From Crossiella cryophila (GTDB taxonomy: Bacteria > Actinomycetota > Actinomycetes > Mycobacteriales > Pseudonocardiaceae), in contig NZ_JACHMH010000001.1 in assembly GCF_014204915.1 (NCBI RefSeq), positions 8,395,501-8,459,500 on the forward strand: a stretch of DNA of 64,000 nucleotides, in the 5' to 3' direction. How positions within the stretch are numbered: the first letter of the stretch is position 1; each line of letters begins with the position of its first letter. The position numbers and the translations under genes were made by a program. The notes below the pieces were generated by a model. That model searched no databases, was not told the origin of the DNA, and saw only the letters and a list, made by a program, of their open reading frames with translations. Positions 7,578-14,867 of the stretch are shown one piece after another.

Positions 7578-10180
7578 CGCCCCTTCCCCTCTCCCGCAAC
7601 CCCATCCCGAGGCAACCCGAGAACCCGCTCCCCCACCATCGTCAACAACACCTGCGTAGTCCCCCCGGCAATGCTCAAACACCGGCTCAACAGAAACCGG
7701 TGCACCTCAGCCGAATCCCCCACCGCAGCCCCTTCCCCCAACAACTCCGCCGCCACCTCCGCCACGTCCTGCCGATGCCGCACCCCCACCAACTTCCGCA
7801 CCCCGGACTCCGCCCCAGCCTCGCCGCCGGCCACCGCCCGCTGAGTAGCCCGAAGATCCAGCAGTGACAACGCCAACCCGTCCACCACCAACCCGCCAAC
7901 CCGCTCCGCCACCACCGGATCCGCCAGCAATCCCGCCCGCGCCGCGAACGCCAGCACCTCCTCCACCGGCTCCCCCAACGCAGACCCCCGGCTCATCGCC
8001 ACCCGCTCATCGGCCAACGTCCCCCGTGCCAGCCGCCATCCATCCCCCGGCTGCCCCACCACATCCGCATCCGCGACGAACACCTCGTCGAGGAACACCT
8101 CGGCAAACCGGGTATCCCCGGTGATCTCACGTAACGGCCGCACGGATATACCGTCCGACTGCATATCCACCAGGAAGTACGTCAACCCCCGATGCCGCGG
8201 CACCTCGGAATCCGTCCGTGCCAGGCAGATCCCCCGATCCGCCCGATCCGCCAACGAGGTCCACACCTTCTGCCCACTGAGCAGCCATCCCCCGTCGGTC
8301 CGCACCGCCCGGGTCCGCAACGAGGCGAGATCCGACCCAGCCCCCGGCTCGCTGAACAACTGGCACCACCGCACCTCGCCAAGCAACGTCGCTGTGACAA
8401 ACCGCCGCCGCTGCTCCTCAGTGCCGTGCCGCAACAACGTCGGCGCCGCCCACCCCCCGATCACCAGATCAGCCCGGCCAACCCCCACCCGAGCCAATTC
8501 CTCCTCCACCACCAACTGCCCCAAAGCCCCCAACCCCAGCCCATACGGCCGAGGCCACTGCGGCGCGAACAACCCAGCCGCCACCAACGCCCCCCGCCGC
8601 TCCCCCTCGGCCAGCGCGGCAATCCGCTCCGCCGCGACCCGCACCTTCCCCCGAAGCCCCCCAATCCCCAGCACACCTTCATCCCCGCCAACCCCAAGTC
8701 CCACCCCACCGCCACCAACCCCAACCCCATCCGAGCCGGAACCAGCCACCCCACCGCCAACTGCCCCACCCTCGCTGGCTTTGGCCACATCACGATCAAC
8801 CACCCCAGGCCCGGCCCCATCCGCACTGCCCCTGGTCGCCCCGCCGCCAACCACCTCAGGCCAGGGTCCATCCACGGTCGCCCTAGCAGCACCGCCATCA
8901 ACCACCCCAAGCCCAGCCCCATCCGTGCTCGCCTCACCCCGGTTCCCCCGATCCCCCCTCCCCCCGCCAGCAAGGTCCGCACCGCCGTCACCACCCCAGC
9001 CCGAACCGCCGTGGCCCGCACTCCCACCCGTCCCCTGCACACGGCCCACCCCGCCCAGCAGCCCCCCGCCCCCGCCATCGGTCTCCCCCTGCTCCCCGCC
9101 ATCCCCCACCTCAACCCGCAACCGCCGCCGAACCCCCCGCCCCGCCAGCTCCGCGGCCCGCCCCCGCCACCGCACCCCACTCACCCACTGCCGCAACACA
9201 AACGCCCGCCGCAGATACAAATGCGCGTCGTGCTCCCAGCTGAACCCGATCCCGCCCAGCACCTGCACGCAGTCCTTCGCGTTGGCCACCGCCGCGTCCA
9301 GCGCGACCGCCCCCGCGGCCGCCGCCGACAGCGACACCGCGGGCGAGTCCTCCTCCACCGCCCTGGCCGCGTCCCACGCCACCGCGGCCGCCCGCTCAGC
9401 CCGGCACAACATCTCCGCGCACAGGTGCTTGACCGCCTGAAACGACCCGATCGGCCGCCCGAACTGCTCGCGTTCCCTGGCATATCGGCTCGCGATATAT
9501 ACGCATCGACGAGATATACCGACCGCCTCCGCCGCGGCCAGCACCACCGCCCGGTCCAGCACCGCCGCCATGGTCAGGTCCGGCAGTACCCGGTCGGTCG
9601 GGATCACCGCCACCACCTCGACCTCGGCCAGGTCCCGGGAGAAGTCCGTGGCGGGCAACGGCCGCACCCCGGCCTCGCCCGGCGTCAGCAGGATCCACCC
9701 GGTCTCCCCACCGACCGGCACCAGCAGCACGGCGTCCGCACTCGCCCCCAGCACCGGCCCGGTCACCCCGGTGACCAGCAGCCGGCCGGCGGAATCCCGT
9801 TGCGCGGTCAGGGTTCCCGGCGACAGCGCGACCGCGGCTGGCAACCCGCCGACCACGGCGGGCAGCAGATCACGAACGCCTGGCTGATCGGCGAGCACGA
9901 GTCCGGCCAGCGCGGTCGGCAGGATCGGCCCGGGGATCAGGGCCTCGGCGGCGGCCTCCAGCGCCACGGCCAGGTCCACCACGGTGCCGCCGGCCCCGCC
10001 CAGTTCCTCGGGTACGGCGATGCCGGTGACGCCCAGGTCGACCAGCCCCGGCCACAGGCGTCGCCAAGCCGGGTCGCCCCGTTCCTGCGCACGCACCGCG
10101 GCGATGGCGCCCGCGCCCTGTCCATAGGCGAGCACGGACTCGTGCAACGCCTGCTGCTCCGCGGTGACCGCGATCGGCAC
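7574..10180 (-). CDS. fadE34: FadE34-type fused two-domain acyl-CoA dehydrogenase
   Basis: 868 residues: two acyl-CoA dehydrogenase modules in one chain. Module 1 is residues 1 to about 345 (FGRPIGSFQAVKHL, VLGGIGFSWEHD); module 2 is about 505-868 (LFSEPGAGSDLA, SGQKVWTS, CLSIAGGTTQV). In mycobacteria FadE34 is about 710 residues and oxidises the cholesterol side-chain CoA ester; it lies divergent from kstR exactly as here. The extra length is a Gly-rich linker of roughly 140 residues (DNA about 8690-9110). The GTG start at 10180 has TGGAGG upstream. The gene carries two 17-bp-period TA clusters (8131-8168, 9481-9520), which bring rare ATA, CGT, CGA and one TTA codon. It heads the six-gene side-chain operon and probably answers to KstR. 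Confidence 0.85.
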   Translation of the reverse strand: MPIAVTAEQQALHESVLAYGQGAGAIAAVRAQERGDPAWRRLWPGLVDLGVTGIAVPEELGGAGGTVVDLAVALEAAAEALIPGPILPTALAGLVLADQPGVRDLLPAVVGGLPAAVALSPGTLTAQRDSAGRLLVTGVTGPVLGASADAVLLVPVGGETGWILLTPGEAGVRPLPATDFSRDLAEVEVVAVIPTDRVLPDLTMAAVLDRAVVLAAAEAVGISRRCVYIASRYAREREQFGRPIGSFQAVKHLCAEMLCRAERAAAVAWDAARAVEEDSPAVSLSAAAAGAVALDAAVANAKDCVQVLGGIGFSWEHDAHLYLRRAFVLRQWVSGVRWRGRAAELAGRGVRRRLRVEVGDGGEQGETDGGGGGLLGGVGRVQGTGGSAGHGGSGWGGDGGADLAGGGRGDRGNRGEASTDGAGLGVVDGGAARATVDGPWPEVVGGGATRGSADGAGPGVVDRDVAKASEGGAVGGGVAGSGSDGVGVGGGGVGLGVGGDEGVLGIGGLRGKVRVAAERIAALAEGERRGALVAAGLFAPQWPRPYGLGLGALGQLVVEEELARVGVGRADLVIGGWAAPTLLRHGTEEQRRRFVTATLLGEVRWCQLFSEPGAGSDLASLRTRAVRTDGGWLLSGQKVWTSLADRADRGICLARTDSEVPRHRGLTYFLVDMQSDGISVRPLREITGDTRFAEVFLDEVFVADADVVGQPGDGWRLARGTLADERVAMSRGSALGEPVEEVLAFAARAGLLADPVVAERVGGLVVDGLALSLLDLRATQRAVAGGEAGAESGVRKLVGVRHRQDVAEVAAELLGEGAAVGDSAEVHRFLLSRCLSIAGGTTQVLLTMVGERVLGLPRDGVAGEGKGR
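8131..8168. repeat. 17-bp-period TA cluster 1
   Basis: TA steps at 8132, 8147, 8149 and 8164: 8132 to 8149 and 8147 to 8164 are both 17 bp. The half-sites read GTAACG, GGATATACC and GCATATCC. It lies inside the second dehydrogenase module of fadE34, where it gives ATA and TTA codons. Confidence 0.7.
9481..9520. repeat. 17-bp-period TA cluster 2
   Basis: CATATCGG, GCGATATATACG and GAGATATACC. TA steps at 9483, 9500 and 9517 are exactly 17 bp apart, as are 9498 and 9515. It lies inside the first module of fadE34 and is encoded with rare codons (GGT ATA TCT CGT CGA on the coding strand). Confidence 0.75.
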
Positions 10181-10205
10181 AACACCTCCAGGCGAACCGA
10201 AGATG

Positions 10206-10219
10206 TAGAACGTGTTTCA
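10206..10219. promoter_or_regulatory. KstR box upstream of fadE34
   Basis: TAGAACGTGTTTCA fits the KstR consensus TNNAACNNGTTNNA at every fixed position. It lies 26 bp upstream of the fadE34 start, where a repressor would block the side-chain operon. Confidence 0.8.
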
Positions 10220-10339
10220 CTTTGCCGGACCGAGGAGCAGGATGCCACCCTCCACTCGGACGCACCAACAACCAGACCCGAACGGGCCAGCGCAGGGCGG
10301 GATCTCACCGAGATAGCGGGTAGGTTCGACAGGCAGAAC

Positions 10340-10353
10340 TGGAACAAGTTTCG
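10340..10353. promoter_or_regulatory. Second KstR-like box, upstream of kstR
   Basis: TGGAACAAGTTTCG matches TNNAACNNGTTNNA except for the last base. It ends 27 bp before the kstR ATG, over the likely -35 region; TAGCCT at 10369-10374 is a plausible -10 giving a leaderless transcript. Autoregulation of kstR is inferred. Confidence 0.6.
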
Positions 10354-10380
10354 CCTTTGTCGTGGTGTTAGCCTAACCTC

Positions 10381-11007
10381 ATGACGACTACGCCCAAGGC
10401 GCGCGCGGGCGGGGCCGAGGCGCTGACCGGTCTCGCCGAGGAGGAGCTGGGCTCAGCGGCCCAGCGCGACCGGCGCAGGCGGATCATCGACGCGACCATC
10501 GCGCTGGCCTCCAAAGGCGGCTACGACGCGGTGCAGATGCGGGCGGTGGCCGACCGCGCCGAGGTCGCGCTGGGCACCCTGTACCGATACTTCCCGTCCA
10601 AGGTGCACCTGCTGGTCACCGCGCTGGCCAGGGAACTGGAACGGGCCAACCAGAAGATCGAGCGCGCGGCCATCCCCGGCGACACCGCCTACGACCGGGT
10701 GCTGTTCGTGTTGCGCCGCACCACCCGCAGCCTGCAACGGGACCCGCTGTTCACCGAGGCGATGACCCGCGCGTTCATGTTCGCCGACGCCAGCGCCGCC
10801 GCCGAGGTCGACTCGGTGGGCCTGTTGATGGAGCGCATGTTCGTCACCGCCATGGGCGGCGAGCCGGACACCGAACGCAAGGCGATCGCCCGCGTCATCG
10901 GCGATGTCTGGCTGTCCAACCTGGTGGCCTGGGTGACCCGCCGAGCATCAGCCACCGACGTGGCCACCCGCCTGGAACTCACGGTTCGCCTGCTGCTCAA
11001 GGACTGA
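10381..11007 (+). CDS. kstR: TetR-family repressor of cholesterol catabolism (KstR)
   Basis: 208 residues. The helix-turn-helix (ASKGGYDAVQMRAVADRAEVA, in part) and GTLYRYFPSKVHLLV are nearly identical to mycobacterial KstR, as are FADASAAAEVD and SNLVAWVTRRASATDV in the ligand domain. KstR represses the cholesterol regulon and is released by 3-oxocholest-4-en-26-oyl-CoA. It is divergent from fadE34, the same arrangement as in mycobacteria. No Shine-Dalgarno sequence precedes the ATG and a -10-like TAGCCT ends 6 bp upstream, so the mRNA is probably leaderless. The two KstR boxes in the 200-bp gap fit repression of both directions. Confidence 0.93.
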   Translation: MTTTPKARAGGAEALTGLAEEELGSAAQRDRRRRIIDATIALASKGGYDAVQMRAVADRAEVALGTLYRYFPSKVHLLVTALARELERANQKIERAAIPGDTAYDRVLFVLRRTTRSLQRDPLFTEAMTRAFMFADASAAAEVDSVGLLMERMFVTAMGGEPDTERKAIARVIGDVWLSNLVAWVTRRASATDVATRLELTVRLLLKD

Positions 11008-11014
11008 CCCGCGC

Positions 11015-11049
11015 GGTGGCGCACCGGGGACACTCGCCGATGCGCCACC
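11015..11049 (+). terminator. Hairpin after kstR
   Basis: GGTGGCGCA (11015-11023) pairs perfectly with TGCGCCACC (11041-11049), starting 8 bp after the kstR stop. There is no T-run, as is usual for actinomycete terminators. Confidence 0.5.
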
Positions 11050-11181
11050 GGCGGCAGCCGTTGCGGGCGGGGTTCCGGCGCGCCAATCGCGACCCCAGAG
11101 CCCGCCCATCCTCTCCCCAGCCCCGGTCAAACTCGGGCGAACAGCGCATTGACAACGGTTACATTCAGGTCCAGCCTGGTA

Positions 11182-11197
11182 ATGAGAGCGCTCTCAT
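11182..11197. promoter_or_regulatory. LacI-type operator upstream of the GH16 gene
   Basis: ATGAGAGCGCTCTCAT is a perfect 16-bp palindrome with the central CG of LacI-family operators and resembles the CebR box (TGGGAGCGCTCCCA). TTGACA at 11149-11154 is a likely -35 upstream. A sugar-responsive LacI repressor encoded elsewhere probably controls the glycosidase. Confidence 0.65.
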
Positions 11198-11250
11198 GTA
11201 GCAGTCGGAACCCTGCTGACTTCTGTCGTCCTCTTCCCTGGAAGGCAGCC

Positions 11251-12900
11251 ATGACGACACCTGACCTCATTCCCCGTCACCGAACGCTCTCCCGCCCCGC
11301 GCGCACCCGGATCGCCGCGGCGCTGGCGGCCGCGGTGTCCCTGTTCTGCGCCTATCTGATCGTCTTCACCGACCGGGCCGACGCGGTCGTCCCACCGCCG
11401 CCACCCGGCTGGACCCAGGTCTGGGCGGATGACTTCACCGGTCCAGCCGGATCGCTGCCCTCAGGCAACAACTGGATCTTCGACATCGGCCACAGCTATC
11501 CCGGCGGTCCCGCGAACTGGGGCACCGGCGAGATCGCCGCGCACACCAGCAACCCGGCCAACGTCAGCGTCGACGGTGGCGGCAACCTGCGCATCACCCC
11601 GCTGCGCGACGGCGGCGGCAACTGGACCTCGGCCCGGATCGAGACCCGGCGCGGCGACTTCAAGGCCCCGGCGGGCGGCATGCTGCGCATCGAGGGCCGC
11701 ATTCAGATGCCCAACGTCACCGGCGCCGCCGCGCTCGGCTACTGGCCCGCGTTCTGGGCCCTCGGCTCGCCCTATCGCGGGAACTACTGGAACTGGCCGG
11801 GTATCGGCGAGTTCGACATCATGGAGAACGTCAACGGGATCAACTCGGTCTGGGGCGTGCTGCACTGCGGCACGAGTCCCGGCGGGCCCTGCAACGAGAA
11901 GAACGGTATCGCCGCGAACCGGGCCTGCCCCGGGGCGAGCTGCCAGGCGGGTTTCCACACCTACCGCTTCGAGTGGGACCGCTCGGTCACGCCGAACCAG
12001 CTGCGCTGGTACGTCGACGGCCAGCAGTTCCACAGCGTGCGGCAGGACCGGGTGGACGCCGGCACGTGGGCGAACATGACCAACCACGCCGGCTACTTCA
12101 TCATCCTGAACGTCGCCATCGGCGGCGAGTTCCCGAACAACGTCTCGGGCATCACCACGCCGGTCGGCTCCACTGTGCCGGGCAGGCCGATGCTGGTGGA
12201 CTACGTCGCGGTGTGGACGCGCACCACCGGCGGCAGCGACCCGACCAGCACCACGACCACTACCGGCACCACCCCGCCGCCGACCTGCGGAAGGCTTGTG
12301 TCACAAGGACGTCCGGTGTCGGCGTCGTCGGTGGAGAGCCCGAACCAGGCCGCGGCCTTCGCGGTGGACGGCAACCCCGGCACCCGCTGGTCCAGCGGTC
12401 ACCACGAGCCGAACTGGCTACAGGTCGACCTGGGCTCGACGCAGCCGATCACCAGGGTGCGCCTGAACTGGGAGGCCGCCTACGCCACGGAGTACCAGAT
12501 CCAGTTGTCCGGCAACGGTTCCACCTGGACCACCGCGTTCGAGACATACTCCGGCGCCGGAGGTATAGAGGACATCCCCATATCCGGCAACGCGAGATAT
12601 ATCAGGATGCAGGGTATTCGCCGCGCAACGCCATACGGCTTCTCCCTGTGGGAACTGGAGGCCTTCGGCGCCTGCCCCGGCACCACCACCCCGACAAGCC
12701 GCCCCACCAGCACCACCACCGGTTCGACCACGACCACCACCGACCCCCCACCCGGCGGAACATGGGCGCCGAACATGGCCTACGCGGTCGGCCAGGAGGT
12801 GACCTACGGCGGCCGGCGGTACCGGTGCCGCCAGGCACACACCTCGATCGTGAGCTGGGAGCCGCCGAACGCGGCCTCCCTGTGGGAACCGGTTGGGTGA
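11251..12900 (+). CDS. Secreted GH16 endo-beta-glucanase with discoidin and chitin-binding modules
   Basis: 549 residues. A signal anchor or signal peptide covers about residues 20-48. A GH16 domain (about 50-325) has the catalytic motif GEFDIMEN with Glu187 and Glu192. A Thr-rich linker leads to an F5/8-type (CBM32) module at about 350-470, then a second Thr/Pro linker and a C-terminal CBM5/12-like module (NMAYAVGQEVTYGGRRYRCRQ, in part). The family cleaves beta-1,3 or mixed-link glucans (laminarinase/lichenase); the add-on modules suggest fungal cell-wall targets. The ATG at 11251 follows GGAAGG. The discoidin coding region contains the best 17-bp-period TA cluster and an unusual run of ATA, AGA and AGG codons. 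Control by the LacI-type operator upstream is inferred. Confidence 0.88.
   Translation: MTTPDLIPRHRTLSRPARTRIAAALAAAVSLFCAYLIVFTDRADAVVPPPPPGWTQVWADDFTGPAGSLPSGNNWIFDIGHSYPGGPANWGTGEIAAHTSNPANVSVDGGGNLRITPLRDGGGNWTSARIETRRGDFKAPAGGMLRIEGRIQMPNVTGAAALGYWPAFWALGSPYRGNYWNWPGIGEFDIMENVNGINSVWGVLHCGTSPGGPCNEKNGIAANRACPGASCQAGFHTYRFEWDRSVTPNQLRWYVDGQQFHSVRQDRVDAGTWANMTNHAGYFIILNVAIGGEFPNNVSGITTPVGSTVPGRPMLVDYVAVWTRTTGGSDPTSTTTTTGTTPPPTCGRLVSQGRPVSASSVESPNQAAAFAVDGNPGTRWSSGHHEPNWLQVDLGSTQPITRVRLNWEAAYATEYQIQLSGNGSTWTTAFETYSGAGGIEDIPISGNARYIRMQGIRRATPYGFSLWELEAFGACPGTTTPTSRPTSTTTGSTTTTTDPPPGGTWAPNMAYAVGQEVTYGGRRYRCRQAHTSIVSWEPPNAASLWEPVG
12545..12620. repeat. 17-bp-period TA cluster 3 (five exact steps)
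   Basis: TA steps at 12547, 12564, 12581, 12598 and 12615, each exactly 17 bp from the next, in the contexts ACATACT, GGTATAG, CATATCC, GATATATC and GGTATTC. It lies inside the discoidin module of the GH16 gene. Confidence 0.85.
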
Positions 12901-12908
12901 CCGGGAAC

Positions 12909-12940
12909 CGGGGGTGGGGAGTGGCGGCTCCCCACCCCCG
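12909..12940. terminator. Bidirectional terminator between convergent genes
   Basis: CGGGGGTGGGGAG and CTCCCCACCCCCG form a perfect 13-bp stem around TGGCGG. It sits between the GH16 stop (12900) and the stop of the minus-strand reductase (12946). Confidence 0.8.
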
Positions 12941-12945
12941 GGTGG

Positions 12946-13527
12946 TCACCCACGACGCTGGTACTTGAGGAAAAGCACCCCGCTGTCGAACCGGGTCAGA
13001 TCGGCCAGCTCGAACCGATCCGGGCTGAACCCACCGTTGAACATCGGGATCCCCTTGCCCATCACGGTCGGATGCTGCTTCACGAACACCTCGTCGATCT
13101 CCGGCAGCAACGTGGCGGCCAGCCCACCCCCACCAACCAGGAAGATCCCCAGCCCCTCCTGCTGCTTGATCTCCTTGACCTTGGCCAGCGCGTCCCCGGC
13201 GACCAGCTCCACGGTCGGCGCCGCCTCGGTCAACGTCGAGGAGAACACGTAGTGCTTGAGATGCGTGTAGGCATCCGGAATCCCCTGCACCACACCACTT
13301 TCGTAGGACTTACGCCCCTCCAGCACGGTGTCGAACCGGGTGAGTTCCCCCGCGATCCCCAACGCCTCCCGCGCCACGAACGGCAACGTGTCCCCGTAGT
13401 GCTGGAACAGATGCCCCATGTGGTCACCCTCCATGAGGAAATGACCGGACTGCGTCGGATCGCCCCCACCAACCTCCGCGATGAACCCATCCAGAGTCGT
13501 CGCCACGAAGTAAGTCAACTTACGCAT
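12946..13527 (-). CDS. RibD C-terminal / dihydrofolate-reductase-like protein
   Basis: 193 residues of the RibD_C/DHFR-like family: MRKLTYFVATTLDGFIA at the start (typical for the family), EGRKSYESGV, and the NADPH-binding IFLVGGGGLAATLL segment. Members are NADPH-dependent reductases of unknown substrate and are not the essential folate enzyme. The ATG at 13527 has GGGAGG 8 bp upstream. The frame is open well beyond this into a Pro/Ala repeat tract, but the Shine-Dalgarno and family N-terminus settle the start. CGCATATATCGCC overlaps the start region and recurs at 43804-43816. Confidence 0.8.
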   Translation of the reverse strand: MRKLTYFVATTLDGFIAEVGGGDPTQSGHFLMEGDHMGHLFQHYGDTLPFVAREALGIAGELTRFDTVLEGRKSYESGVVQGIPDAYTHLKHYVFSSTLTEAAPTVELVAGDALAKVKEIKQQEGLGIFLVGGGGLAATLLPEIDEVFVKQHPTVMGKGIPMFNGGFSPDRFELADLTRFDSGVLFLKYQRRG

Positions 13528-14867
13528 ATATCGCCTCCCAGAACATCCGCGGGAGCACCCCACACCCCCAACCACTGCAAACATAGTACTCCACCCATAG
13601 TGGTTGCAACGCAGTTCCCCAGTCAGGCACACCCAGCCCAGCTCACGAGCCCTCCACAGCTCGCACCTCTCGGGCAACGGGCAGCGAAATCGCGAGGCGC
13701 GGGCCACGGGCCGCAGCACGCTCCGCGTGCGAGCCGGGCGCAGGCAGCGAGCCGCAGGGCACGGGGCACGGGGCACGGGGCACGGGGCTGGGGCTGGGAC
13801 TGGGACTGGGACTGGGACTGGGACTGGGACTGGGACTGGGGCTGGGGCTGGGGCTGGGGCTGGGGCTGGGGCTGGGGCTGGGGCGCGGGTAACCGGCCAG
13901 CGAACCGCGAGCCGCAGAGCGCCCAGGTGCAACCGCAACGCCGGCGGAACCCTGAGCGATGCCTACTCAGCTGAGAAAAGCCGATGAACGCTCACCCACC
14001 CTCGCGGGCCCCGCCTACGACCTGATCGGGCGACACTTCCACGGCGACTGAGCGCTCATCGGCTGCCACCTCCACGCCGCGAGCCAGACGCCGCCCTGCC
14101 CGGCCAGCCAGGCAGGCACCTCCGGCGTCCAGCCCAGCAGGCATCTCCGGCCGAATCCCCTGCGCCAAGCGCCAAAGCGACAACCAGGACATTTCCCGCC
14201 CCGCCCCAGCTCCCGCCCTGGCCGAATCTCACCCTGGCCAGACTCGACCGCGGACCGACTGGCCCGGCTTCCACCCAGACCGACCATCCCCACCCAGACC
14301 GACCATCCCCGGCCTGGCGACCAGCGCCCCGGCCGGCGACCAGCGCCCACCCCGCGCCCAGCCCCGCGGCTGCTTGCCTGCGCCTCCAACTCGCCTGCGC
14401 CCACGCCGTGTCAGCACGCGCGCCGCGTCAGCTCGCACACCTTGTCGACACGCGCGCCTCGCCTGGGCCCGCGCTCCGTGCGCGGATCGCGCGACCTACC
14501 CGCGAGCGGCCTGCCCGTGGCCTGGCCACATCCCCAGCCCGGCCTGCCCGTGACCCGCCCCATCCCCAGCCACGGCCTGCCGGAGCCTCGGCCTGCCGGA
14601 AACAGCGCCTGGCCTATCCATCTCACCGACCCGGGCCGGCCTCGGCGCTCGCCTCTCCCCCGCCCCGCGCACCGCTTCTTTCTGCGGAACGAAACGATCA
14701 GCCACCAAAGTTCCCCGAGCGATCCACCTCTCGGCGAACAGCCCCGGAATCCACCACCGCAGCGTACCTACCAGCACAAACCAACGCGAACCGAGCCAGC
14801 GACACCAGCTGACGAAGAAAACCGGCGCTAGGACTTGACACGCCGGTGGGCCACCCAGGACTCCGGG
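13528..14867. other. Non-coding low-complexity tract
   Basis: About 1.3 kb with no frame that shows protein-like composition, codon bias or a convincing start. It holds the G-rich minisatellite at 13758-13884 and, from about 14060 on, imperfect short direct repeats (CCAGACCGACCATCCCC twice near 14274-14311; GGCGACCAGCGCCC twice near 14317-14348; runs of GGCCTGCC). It looks like decayed or repeat-expanded intergenic DNA. Confidence 0.6.
13758..13884. repeat. G-rich minisatellite
   Basis: Four GGGCACG units, then about seventeen hexamers, first ACTGGG-type and then GCTGGG-type. Every unit carries a GGG or GGGG run on the plus strand, separated by 2-3 bases, so the tract could form G-quadruplexes. 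It ends about 230 bp upstream of the start of the DHFR-like gene. Confidence 0.9.

Noticed and set aside
10359-10378. Iron-box-like GTTAGCCTAACCT before kstR
   Set aside because: The right half fits a DtxR/IdeR box but the left half does not, and the same bases are better explained as the -10 region of a leaderless kstR promoter.
13528-13938. Pro/Ala-rich N-terminal extension of the DHFR-like protein
   Set aside because: The extension is only the translation of the hexamer minisatellite; the family N-terminus and Shine-Dalgarno support the start at 13527.
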